Below are positions 30,698 through 40,676 of a stretch of 64,000 nt of DNA, piece by piece. The notes below the pieces were generated by a model, which had not been told where the DNA came from, searched no databases, and was given only the letters and a program-made list of their open reading frames with translations. The stretch is taken from the NCBI GenBank assembly GCA_022559845.1, contig CM040128.1:173530413-173594412 (forward strand). The letters run 5' to 3'. The DNA comes from Amorphophallus konjac (Eukaryota; Streptophyta; Magnoliopsida; Alismatales; Araceae). Both the position numbers and the translations under genes were made by a program. The first letter of the stretch is position 1. Each line of letters starts with the position of its first letter.

Positions 30698-33102
30698 CCA
30701 TCCCACTTTCCACTGGACCGTCATTTTTTATCCTTTGTCCAGAGGTTCGTACCTCCTGGTACGGAGGCTGATGATCCCCTCTTGTCAGGAGAAAGGCATC
30801 GTCTCGAACGAGCCATATTGCTCGGGAGGGACAGTATGCAAGGCACTTGTACATTCTCCTATCCGAGCTTCCCAGAGGGCTTCATACGGCAGAGATAGTA
30901 TCCTGATCAGAAGAGTCTGGGCTTCTTCAGGGAGTTTGATAGTTTTACAGTCCGATTGGGACCGTCATCACCAGTAGTTTGGCACTTATCCGGGCATCAT
31001 AAGGCTGCGGATGTTATAGTGGATGGGATGTTTCTGGCTCCTTCTGGGGCCACTTTTGCACATGATGACTATGACCATGACTGTTTATTGGAGAGGATAT
31101 TGGCATAGAAGACTCCCAACTGGTATGGGAAGTGGGTTGTTATTTCTTCTCATTGTTATCGTCGAGGCGCGACGGAATGGCTGTGGGGCATCTTGACCGT
31201 TTACAGAGCAGTGCTTGATAGGGTTGGGATTCGCCATGCTGTGACCGCGACATTATACTCCTATCCTTGCCACATAGGGTTGCTTCAGGGCTTGGCTGAA
31301 AGGTTAAACCGGTGCTGGAATACATTTGTCACCGCAGAGGGGGAGACTTCACTAGACCTGTGGGCTTTTCATAGGATTTCTGGCTTGCCAGTTTGTGGAC
31401 AGCCCTATGAGGAGCTATCCTTAGATGATCTGCATCTCAGTGCTTTAGATGGAACTGGTCGATACCTTCTTCCCTACTGCTTCAGATATCTGATGAAGAC
31501 ATGGAGGGACCTAGCCCTTGTGGGAAAAGAGAAGGTTGCCTGCACACCGAGAGTGATATTGAATGCCTGGGTGATGCACTTTTACAGCGGTCCTTACTAT
31601 TTTTATGAAGAGTTTGCTTCCTCCGACATGACTTGGGAGCAGTGCAGGGAGGTCGTATTGAAGTTTGCTTTACACTCGCGCCACTTGCCTGCCCCAACAC
31701 AGGGGTGGAACTCGCGGAGGCTGCTGTCACTGACATACTTGGTAGCCTACTTGGCCTACTGGTTGGCCAGCTTTGTGATCCCTCATGGAGAGGAGGGAGT
31801 TCTTCGGGCAGAGGTGATCTACCCAGCCTGTCTGATGGCGTGTGGACGCAGAGTTGCCATTGCCCTAACTGCATTAGCGAATATCTACCATTCTTTTGGG
31901 GCTTTGACTTCACACTCGTCGCCCAGAGATAAGGGCATTTTGATGCCCACTCATTACTTGAGCGCGTGGACTGGTTTACTGTTGCCAGAGCTTTCTCAGA
32001 GGACACTGATTGATAATGCAGTTGCCCTACTCATCTTCGCTTTTGTTGGTCACCCGGATTAGGATGTTGTTTTGCAGTTAGCCAGTGCCCGCCGTGTTTT
32101 GTCTTTCCTCCATACTGGGAGGGATGAGAGTCTGGACTTTGACCACAGCTCCCGTCTATATCGCCCCTATTTAGAGCGACATGGGGATTCAGTTACTTGC
32201 AGATTGTCTTCGTGGGCTTTGCCCTCCTCCCACGCACTAGCCGAGTGGGTTGTTTGTATACGGCCTGGTGTTCTAGTTTACCGCCGTTCCAGCACAGCAG
32301 TTCTCGAGCCGTACTATCCACATCGGTTTGCCCGGAATTTCGGATATGATCAGGCTATCCCTCATAACATGGATTTCCCTCTGGCCTTTCGACAGTATAG
32401 ACAGAGAGATGTACATCTAGTTACAGCTACGTGGCAGACCTTCCTCTTTCGTGACGTGAAGGAGGATTATCCGATTCCAGCATAAATGCGCAAGGGTCAC
32501 TTCGACATACACTATGCGCGTTGGTAGTTTAAGGTCAGCAATGTATTCAGACAGCGTGCCGATGCCATCTGGGCTGCTGAGGAGAGACGCCTGAGGAGGG
32601 AGGACCTACCTCCCTTGTTTTTTGACCCCGGCTTCATTAGGTCTCACTTTTCCGGAGCTGCTTAAGCCATCAGAGAGATAGAGGTCCGTTGGAGGGAGTA
32701 GGGGCTGCCCATTCCCGTTGACAGGAGCTAGTATGCTGGGGCTCTGAAGCCCTTGAGGAATACACCAACGGTAGCTTCCACTTCTGGGTCTTCCTGCCCG
32801 AGGGCGGCCCCTGGGCCTTTGGTGACTTACTCTTGGTGGGAGGATTTGAAGGCCTCCTGTGGTCTGAAGAATAAGTCTCAATTATCATAGCTAGTCCTTG
32901 AGGGAGCATTTGCAGGCAGTGCTTTCACAGAGTGGAGGGCTCATGTACTTAATGCAGTGGGCTGTGCTGGTCCAGTGGAGTAATTTGAAGGTGACTGTCA
33001 CCCCCAATGCCATCTTGGACGCTGTGAATAAAGTGGCCCGAGTTCTTCGATTGAAGCCCGAATAGATCATCTTGAAGTCCGAAAGAGCCATAGGGGCACC
33101 AG
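30698..33102 (+). pseudogene. Antisense PMD gene of element A, rest of exon 1 (plant mobile domain)
   Basis: Continues the frame broken by S2. The main domain is the plant mobile domain (aminotransferase-like PMD family): GETSLDLWAFHRISGLPVCG, then GQPYEELSLDDLHL, LNAWVMHFYSGPYYFYEEF and SPRDKGILMPTHYLSAWTGL. PMD proteins occur as host factors (MAIN/MAIL1) and inside transposons. In-frame stops interrupt it, among others near 30891, 31108, 32060, 32483 and 32526; most of these are single C-to-T or G-to-A changes from the sequence in B. The exon ends at CACCAG/GTATAT (33102/33103). Homologous to 45260-48165. Confidence 0.8.
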
Positions 33103-33208
33103 GTATATGCTTGATTATTTAGCTTTACTTTGTTTCCTTGTTTCTATTATTTATTTGTCGTTTTGCAATTCGAGATGCTTATCACATGTAATCCCTTATT
33201 TTTTGCAG

Positions 33209-35528
33209 ACCATGCCGATGTCCAGGAGGACGGTGTTTTCTCACGAGAGACCTCTCTAGGTGTGGCCCCCATTGGGGTCCATGCTCTTGGGAAAAGGCAT
33301 CGAGCTGAAAGTCAGGAAGATAAGACACGACCTTCTACCCGCCCTCGTTCTGGGGAAGAATCTCCCGCTCGAGCGGATGTCTCCAGTAAATGACAAAAAC
33401 TTTCATTTCAAATCAGCATTATAACATGTTTACACAATGTTATAACATGAATCCTTTCTTTCCTTTTGGGTGCAGCTCCTCCTGAGGTTCAGGAGCTTCT
33501 CCCCGTTCGGGGAATGCTTTTACAGAGGTGGGATTAGATTTCGACGAGTCCATCCCTGATGTTAGCTTGGACATGGAGGGGTTGGATCCTTCCGCCGATA
33601 ACTATATGCTGGTGACTGTCGCCTCTCCCGCGCTTGATGTAGAAGGGGCCCTTGCTGTCCAGGCTTCAAGTAAGTATTTCTTACGTTCACCCTCCCTTTC
33701 TTTAGTGTTTGGGAGGTGATATGCACGTTGGCTAATATAGCATTGCCTGTTGCAGGGGATCCTGGGGTCCAGCCCACTCTCCTCACCAATGAGGAAGGGG
33801 GTGAGTCCTCTTTCAGTAAGGAGGATTCTTCATCCTCAGATTCTTCGAGCTGGGGAAGCTCCAGCACCTCGTTGAGTGCAGGGGCTTCTAGTACTTCTTC
33901 CAACGAAGGATCCTCTTCCTCCTTGTCGAGTTCTTCTGAGGATGGAGAGATAAAGATGACCCCAGGTAATTTCGAGAGTCTATCATCCTTATATTTTGTT
34001 TATGACTCCTTTGGCTTATCTTTTTGCTCATTATGCAGTTGCCAAGTCGGCCTTCTCCCTGGACGAGCTTTCGAGACTCATTGAGTTCGGGCCACTTGTA
34101 GACTTGCCAGATTATGATGGAGACCTGAGGGCTTTGGAGCCTGGGACAATAGTTGAAAAAGATTGCCCGGGACCGGGGGTATCTGATGGGGCAACACTAC
34201 CCCTAGCTCCGGGATTATTGACAGATATTGCCAGCCCCGTGGAGTTTGACGAGGTACATGCCACATGTATGCATGTATATTTTGTACATTCTTCCTTGTG
34301 CATGCTCGTCATATTCAGAGAATTTTGATATTATCTTGTGCCCTTGATTTTGACAGCTGTGGATCAAATAGAGGCAATGCCTCTCTCACCGCCTGGCAGG
34401 GTTGACATGGCAGAAGGGTCACTTTGGGCACCTTTAGAGGAGCGAGGCGATGCTGACCATATGGCTGCCCCTACCGAGTCTTCTGCTCCAGGTAGTCTTT
34501 TAACAGAAGCCCATATCATTTGTTGGATAAGTTTTGCTTTCTTGCGGTATTAACCATCACTCTACACATTATTTTTGTAGCCATCCCCCCTCCGGAGTCG
34601 GCGACAGAGGTCAACGCTAACGTGGTTGAAGAGAATGCCACTGTGGAGATTGGTATGCCTTTATCACTTTGAAGCCTTCATCTTTGTTGTTGGTGCAAAT
34701 GAAATATTATGATCTTTATGTTTCATTTTACTTGCAGAAAGCTCGGCTACAGCTGTACCACATGTAGACCTAGAGTCAGCCCCTATTGACATTTCTCCTC
34801 CGATCTTGGAGGAGGAGCCTCCTTCCACAGTTGACCCGACGTGCAGAGTTGTCTCCAGTAAGGCCATTAAGACTTGTACTTTAGAGTTCTACATATGCTG
34901 ATCTTATTATGGTAATATACTCACCATCTCCTGTCTTTCTTTCTTTGATTTCAGGCTCGACAAAGGTGGCCCTAGAGGTATCTCAAGACTTTTCTGCTCT
35001 GGGGTTAGAGTGGCCTGACGGATCTCAGCTTGGCATAACCTTAGTGGATGTTGGCGGCTCATTCAAAATCTTCGGTCACTGCTACATATCGATCCCCTCT
35101 CGACCATTGAGGCTATGAGGGGTCACTTCGAGTGTTGCATCGGAGGCTACCATGTGTTTGGTCTCCCTCGGGACGCTTGGATGGCCGAGGTTGCAGCCCT
35201 ATAGGAGGAGTTCGCCCACCTTCATGCTATTTAGGAGCGGAGACAGAGGACTCAGATGCAGATCCGACAGGAGGAGGAGCAGCTCTGCGGACTTCGAGCA
35301 GCCCAGGCTGAGGTAGGTGTCCAGGTCAAGGCCGCTCGCGAGTGTAGCCGGAGAGCCTCCCTCCGAGTAGAGGAGCTGTACAGGGAGTTACAGGAGGCTG
35401 AGATGGAGTGCAGCAGTACGCAGGTCGAGGTAGAGGCTCTCTGTCGTAGACTTGAGGGGCTCTAGGAGGGGGCTCTTCAGAGTGCGACTCGCCTTGCTGA
35501 CATGAGGAGGAGCGAGTCTGGTGCTTGA
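33209..35528 (+). pseudogene. Antisense PMD gene of element A, exons 2-9
   Basis: Exons read 33209-33385, 33476-33669, 33756-33965, 34039-34253, 34357-34491, 34581-34652, 34738-34857 and 34955-35528. The introns are 73-106 bases, all GT...AG with T-rich acceptors. Exons 6 and 8 have the same lengths (135 and 120) in copy B. The encoded middle part is acidic, Ser-rich and low complexity (a run of Ser/Glu in exon 4). The last exon gives a Glu/Arg/Leu coiled coil with stops at about 35203 and 35233. The stop codon at 35526-35528 is conserved in B. No function is known for the tail. Confidence 0.75.
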
Positions 35529-35640
35529 TAGGCCTTGTCGCTTTTTTGTTCTTGTACACAGGGCTTTTGTACTTTGCCCATTCTTATCTTAGTTACCCCG
35601 AGGGCTTGTCTCGGGCTCCTTTCTTTTGATGATATTGAAG

Positions 35641-35646
35641 AATAAA
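35641..35646 (+). terminator. Poly(A) signal of the antisense gene, element A
   Basis: AATAAA lies 113 bases after the antisense stop codon, inside conserved text (GAGGGCTTGTCTCGGGCTCC ... AATAAAGGA). The equivalent in B is at 50595-50600. Confidence 0.6.
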
Positions 35647-35689
35647 GGACAGAACTCAGTAACTTTTGCTTCCATCCTCTTGCATGTGT

Positions 35690-35940
35690 GTTCTTTTTTT
35701 TTTCTTCTTTTTTTTCACTTTACCAGTCTTACTGCCCTTTCGGGTTTTCGCCAGGACTGGCCCCCTTTAACTTTTTCCAGTGCGTCCTTGCGGGTTTCCA
35801 CACTGCGGGGTACCCATTTTTGCCTAAGGCGCCCTCGCGGGTTTTCATTTTAGTCGGGTTGAAGCCTTTTTGTCCTTGATTGCTCCTCTAATGAGAACAA
35901 TCAATTCTGCTGGGGCATCAATATTTTTAGCGCCCCCGTT
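35690..35940. repeat. Left bracket repeat of the element A minisatellite
   Basis: Three roughly 50-base subunits sharing CCCT(T/C)(T/G)CGGGTTTTC. The same block recurs on the other side of the minisatellite (37810-38050) in the same orientation, and three times in element B (50655-50905, 52355-52600, 53305-53545). Confidence 0.75.
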
Positions 35941-35944
35941 TTTT

Positions 35945-37640
35945 TTGAGTACCTATAATGCCAAGAGGCGAAAGGGTTGGCATCCCGAGAGGGACACGCG
36001 AGCCGAACCCAGTGGGACGAACGGGTGGATTCGACAGTCTTAGTGGGACATTGTTGGCCAAATCCAAAAGTCGATAGGCCGAATGGGCTAGTAGCCCGAG
36101 AAGGGCATGCGTAGGCCAAGCCCGGTTTGGATAGCAAATAAGTAGGTTTAACAGACCGAAGGGGACATATGGGTTAAACCTGGAAGTCGGTAGGCGAGAT
36201 GGGTTGGCAGCTCGAAAGGGACATACATAGGCCAAGTTCGATAGAACGAAAGAATGGATTTGACAGCTCAGGTGGGACATATAGATCAAATCCGAAGGCT
36301 GATAGGTAAATAGGGTTGGCAGCCCGAGAAGGGCATGCATAGGCCAAGCCCGTTGAGACAAAAGAATGGACTTGACAGTCCCAGTGGGATATGTGAGTCA
36401 AATATGAAAGCCGAGATAGGTTGGCAGCCAGAACGGAGCATGCACAGGCTAAAACCAAAAGAAAGAAATGATGGATTTGACAGTGTAGTAACCCAATAAA
36501 TAAATAAATAAATATTTAGGTAGTTCCGACGATGAACCCCAAACAAATGGGGACGGGCAAGAGTGAAAGAGGGACGAAGCTTGTCTTAGATACCTAGGTT
36601 TAAATTTATTGCTCTTGCTAGATCTATGTATTTGGAAGTTGTATTATGCCTCTTAAGGCTTAATGATGTTATAAAACTTTATTTCGATGAAATAATAGTC
36701 TCCCTTTGTCATTATATCCTTTGTGGTTGGACCCTTTTACATACATGCTTTGATCGACACGAGTGTTACAACTCGTCGCGTCTCGATATTCCGCATCGGG
36801 GCGTGACAGACAGCCCTAGTGGGGCGTGAAAGTCAAACTCGAAAGTCGAGAGGCGAGATGAGTTGGCAGCTCGAAAGGAGCATGCATAGGCCAAACTCAA
36901 AAGAAGGAAATGATGGATTTGACAGTCCTAGTGGGACATGAAAGTCAAACCCGAAAGTCGATAGGTAAGATGGGTTGGCAACCCGAGAGGGACATGCACA
37001 GGCCAGTCCCAGAAGAAGGAATGAATGGATTTGACAGCTCGGGTGGGATATATGGATCAAATCCGAAGACCGATAGGCAGATAGGATTGGCAGCCCGAAA
37101 GGGGTATGCGTCGGCCAAACCCGGTGAGAAAAGAGTGGGTCTGACGATCCCAGTGAGACATGTGAGTCAAGCCCGAAAGCCGGTGGGCAAGATGGGTTGG
37201 CAGTCCGAAAGGGACATGCATAGGTCAGACCCAGTTGGGACAATGAGTAAGTGGATTTAACAGTCCGAAAAAAAGAGACATGAGTTAAACCTGGAAGCCA
37301 ATAGGCGAGATGGATCGGCGGCCCGAAAGGGGCGTGCATGGGCCGAGCCCGATGGGACTGGAAGGATAGATCGAAGAGTCCGGAGAGACACGGGAGCCAA
37401 ACCCGGGAAGTCCAGAATATAGGTGGAGCTGACATGCCAAGGGACATATGAGTCAACTCTTGAAAAGGAATGGATAGACTTGACAGTTCGAAGGGACATA
37501 AGAGTCAAATCCAGAATTGAAAATGTAAGCGGGGTTGACTAGCCAAAAGACATATGAGTCAACCCTGCAAGAAAAAGAGATAGATTTGACAGCCTGGATG
37601 GGACATATGAATCAAATCCAAAGGTTCAAAATGTTGGCAA
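35945..37640. repeat. 55/110-bp minisatellite of Tat element A
   Basis: Tandem array with a unit of about 110 bases made of two related halves: one with TTGACAGTCC(x)AGTGGGACATG and GTCAAACCCGAAAG, the other with TTGGCAGCCCGAGAGGGAC and GCATAGGCCAA. Units are diverged. The array is interrupted by the solo LTR at 36484-36808. The many minus-strand frames across it are by-products of the repeat and not genes. It lies between integrase and the antisense gene. Confidence 0.8.
36484..36808 (+). mobile_element. Solo LTR of a small gypsy-like element (325 bp)
   Basis: Starts TGTAGTAACCC and ends GGGGCGTGACA, flanked by the 5-bp duplication GACAG (36479-36483 and 36809-36813), which is also a piece of the host repeat. 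The ends match the pattern of plant chromovirus-type LTRs. The interior is AT-rich without genes. Target duplication plus a single LTR fits LTR-LTR recombination after insertion. A TRIM-like origin is possible. Confidence 0.75.
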
Positions 37641-37809
37641 TCCTGGTGGGACGGAGTATGACAATGTCGGGATGATAGGCATGGCGTCCCGATGAGACTA
37701 GATGTTGCATGACGACGTTGGAACTATAGCCATGGTGTCAGTATAATGCACTTGCCATCATAGGGTGAAGTCACTGACTCGGAACCACCTGTAGAAACAT
37801 GTTGCAAGA

Positions 37810-38050
37810 TGGTTGTTTTTCTTTTTTCACATTACCAACCTCACCCCCCTTTCGGATTTTCACCAAGGTTGGCCCCCTTTAGCTTTTTCCACTGCGTCCT
37901 TGCGGGTTTTCACACCGAGGGTTGCCTACCTTTGCCCGAGGCACCCTTGCGGGTTTTCACCTCGATCGGGTCTATGGCCATTTTGCCCTTAGCCAACCCT
38001 TGAAGGATGACTAAGTCCGCCGGGGCCTCAATCTTTTTAACCCCTTTTTT
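37810..38050. repeat. Right bracket repeat of the element A minisatellite
   Basis: Same three-part block as 35690-35940 (CCTTTCGGATTTTCACC, CCTTGCGGGTTTTCACACC, CCCTTGCGGGTTTTCACC). It directly abuts the integrase C-terminus at 38052. Confidence 0.75.
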
Positions 38051-38051
38051 T

Positions 38052-39488
38052 TTAACTTGAACTTTCGCCGGTGAGAGGTATGTTCTGAGAGGACTGCTGC
38101 AGAAGCTCATGCGGTGACGTATGGTAAAGTTTCATGTGCTTGCCATTAAGAGGAGGGAAATGGTTGTTTCCCTTGTGGTCGACGACCGTATAGGCCCCTC
38201 CTTCATAAACCTTCTGAATGACGTAAGGTCCACGCCAATTAGGTTGGAGTTTGCCGTTAGGTCTTTCTGCCAAGACCTCCTTTTCTTTGATCATGATGAG
38301 GTCGCCTTTCTTGAATGCCCTTTGCTTGACCAATTTATTATGAGCACGTGTTATGCGGGCCTGATACACTTGCAAGTGTTTATATGCTCTGAGTTTTTCA
38401 CCTTCAAGGTTGGACAGTTTCTCGAGCCTTCTTTTTATTTCAGATTGATCTTGACCTAGCAATCCGGCGTGAACAACAACGCGATAGGATGCCAGTTTGA
38501 TTTCCACAGGGACTACCGCTTCAGCTCCGTAGACCAAGGAGAACGGGGAACAACCCGTAGGAGTTTTATAGATAGTTCGATAGGCCCAAAGGGTTTCATG
38601 GACTTTTTCGCCCCAATCTCATTTACGACCACCCACTATCTTGGCCAGCAATTTGCAAAGGGTTTTATTGAAGGCCTCAACCAACCCGTTGGCTTGGGGA
38701 TTGTAGACTGATGACGTCCTCCAGTCAATATGAAAGTTAGATGCCAAAGCATAGACGGTCTTGTTCCTGAATGGTGTGCCGTTGTCCGAGATGATCCGAC
38801 TGGGGGTGCTGAATTTGTATATAATGTAGTGCCTCACGAACCGGGCGACTATTTCACCTGTAACTTCTCGCAGTGGAATAGCTTCTGCCCATCTGGAGAA
38901 GTAGTCGGTGGCGGTCAGGATGAACTTCTGGCCTTGAAATGAGGTCGGGAATGGTCCCACAATGTCCATGCTCCACTCTGCAAACGGCCAAGTAGGCGCA
39001 GTTGGATGGAGCGAATTAGGCGGCCTCCGGGACATTGGCCCAAATGTTTGGCATTGGTGACATGTACGAGTGTATTAGTTACAATCTTCGTACATAGTGG
39101 GCTAATAAAACCCTTTGAGTTTGATGTTGTTTTTCATCTTGGCTCCTGCTTGATGAGTCCCGCACAACCCAGAATGGACCTCGTGCATCACGGTCTTTGC
39201 TTCCTTAGATGAAAGGCATCGTAGGCGGACTGATCGATCTTTCTCATGAACGAGCCTGAAAAGCAAGCCGTCAATCAGCTGATAAGATGTTGTCCTGCGT
39301 TGCAGTTGCACTCTCTGAGCCCAATCGGGAGGAAGCCATCCGTTCTTTATCTTTATAATCGGCTCATGCGAATCTTCTTCTTCTGGAGCATTCTCCTCTT
39401 GAATATTATTGACCTCGTAGACAGTGAGGTCAGATTCTTCGTCGAGCACACTTGGTATGAGCCTTCGGTGTCTGACAGTAATATTCAA
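38052..39488 (-). pseudogene. pol: Integrase of Tat element A
   Basis: One minus-strand frame with in-frame stops. The zinc-binding segment has HEVHSGLCGTHQ and, after a TAG at 39102-39104, CHQC. The catalytic core follows: D in SMDIVGPFP, D in IISDNGTPF and E in NGLVEAFNK, so all three acidic residues are present. A TGA sits at 38619-38621. The C-terminal part (38052-38537) carries the conserved KLQPNWRGPYVIQKVYEGG segment. The TAG at 39102 is shared with element B at 54595. Better preserved than the rest of A. Confidence 0.85.
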
Positions 39489-39576
39489 CTCTCCCTCAGG
39501 TGGGAGTTTTAATTTAAAGCTGCTGCCAATTTTGCCAAAGCGTCTGCTTGAGAGTTATTGCCTCTTGGGACATGGC

Positions 39577-40083
39577 TAGGGCTGTCAATGGGCTGGGCCC
39601 GGGCCGGGCTTAGGTTGGCCATAAGCCCGGCCCGGGCTTGACTTATTAATATTAAAGCCCGAGCCCGACCCAACACTATTTAAAAAATACAAAGCACGAC
39701 TAAGGCCCGGCCCGGCCTGACAACTTAAATAAAATAATAAAAATAAATATATTTAATAATATAAATATTATAATCTTATTAAACTAATTAAAAATTTGAT
39801 ATTAATTACATAATTTGTATGAAAAGAGAGTTTTAAAATTTTTAATTAAGTATAATAACATAATTTTAACTAAGTAATTTTTAAATTTTGAAGTGAGAAT
39901 AAAAAAGAGAACGGGCCGGCCCGCGGGCAGAACTCAACGCCCCGAGCCCGGCGTACGGGCCTAGTCGGGTCGGGTTTTTTGGCCCGATTAAAAGCCCGCG
40001 GGCCGAAAAGACCTTGAGGTCTGGCCCGAAATCGGGCCAGGGCCGCAGGCCTGTTGGGCCGGCTCGGCCCTTTGACAACCCTA
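39577..40083. mobile_element. hAT-like MITE in element A (507 bp)
   Basis: Ends TAGGGCTGTCAATGGGC and TTTGACAACCCTA are imperfect inverted repeats. An 8-bp duplication GACATGGC flanks it (39569-39576 and 40084-40091). Element B has the unoccupied site (GGGGACGTGGCCTATTTC at about 55056). GC-rich GGCCCGGGCCGGG arms enclose an AT-rich core. It splits the second RNase H domain. Sister copy at 45760-46275. Confidence 0.9.
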
Positions 40084-40649
40084 GACATGGCCTATTTCAA
40101 ATAGGTAAAACTTTTCCTCCAGCCTCATGACGGCTGCATGGAAGGGAATGAGCTCCTTCTTCCGGACGTCATAGTCGCCCAGGACCTGTCGAATGACGAG
40201 CTGAGAATCCCTGTACACTTTGATGCACTTGATGTCCATCTCCAGTGCAAGCTTAAGTCCAATAATTAGCGCTTCATACTCCGCTTCATTATTAGTCAGC
40301 GACTTCATGAGAGCACAAGAGTTATGAAGAATGTCGTCTTGTAGAGATAAAAAATGATCTCCGCGCCAGATACAAAGTCTGTGAGGCCGCCAGCCCTCTT
40401 AATTGTTCGGGAAGCGCCATCAAAATACAACTCCCAATGTGGGAGGTCGAGGGTGAGGACGTCTGACTCTGTTTGTGGTGGGACGTTTTCAGGATGCTTC
40501 CAGGTTTCTTGAGAAGGCACCAGCACCTCTTCATCGGATAACTCGAAGTTGAGTGGCGAATCTTCTGGCACAGGATGCGCAGTTAAGAACTCGGCCATTC
40601 TTTGTCCCTTGATCGCCTTGCGTGGGACGAAGGTGATGTCGAACTCCAT
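40081..40649 (-). pseudogene. pol: Second (archaeal-type) RNase H of element A
   Basis: The first Asp lies in LYFDGASRTIKRAGG. A frameshift follows, then Glu in NNEAEYEALIIGL and Asp in RDSQLVIRQ. The last Asp segment, normally HVPRG..SQADALAKL, lies left of the MITE (about 39525-39568). Possession of this additional RNase H is the hallmark of the Tat/Ogre group. Damaged by a frameshift and the MITE. Confidence 0.75.
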
Positions 40650-40676
40650 AAGGATAAGCGCTCACTTGCCGAGCCT

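Noticed and set aside
31482..32006. 174-codon minus-strand frame opposite the PMD gene
   Set aside because: Shadow of the plus-strand plant mobile domain, which has the conserved protein pattern.
36174..37508. Several overlapping minus-strand frames with repeated GLAYACPF/HVPLGLSNP segments
   Set aside because: They are translations of the minisatellite units; the same peptides appear in element B only because the DNA repeat is shared.
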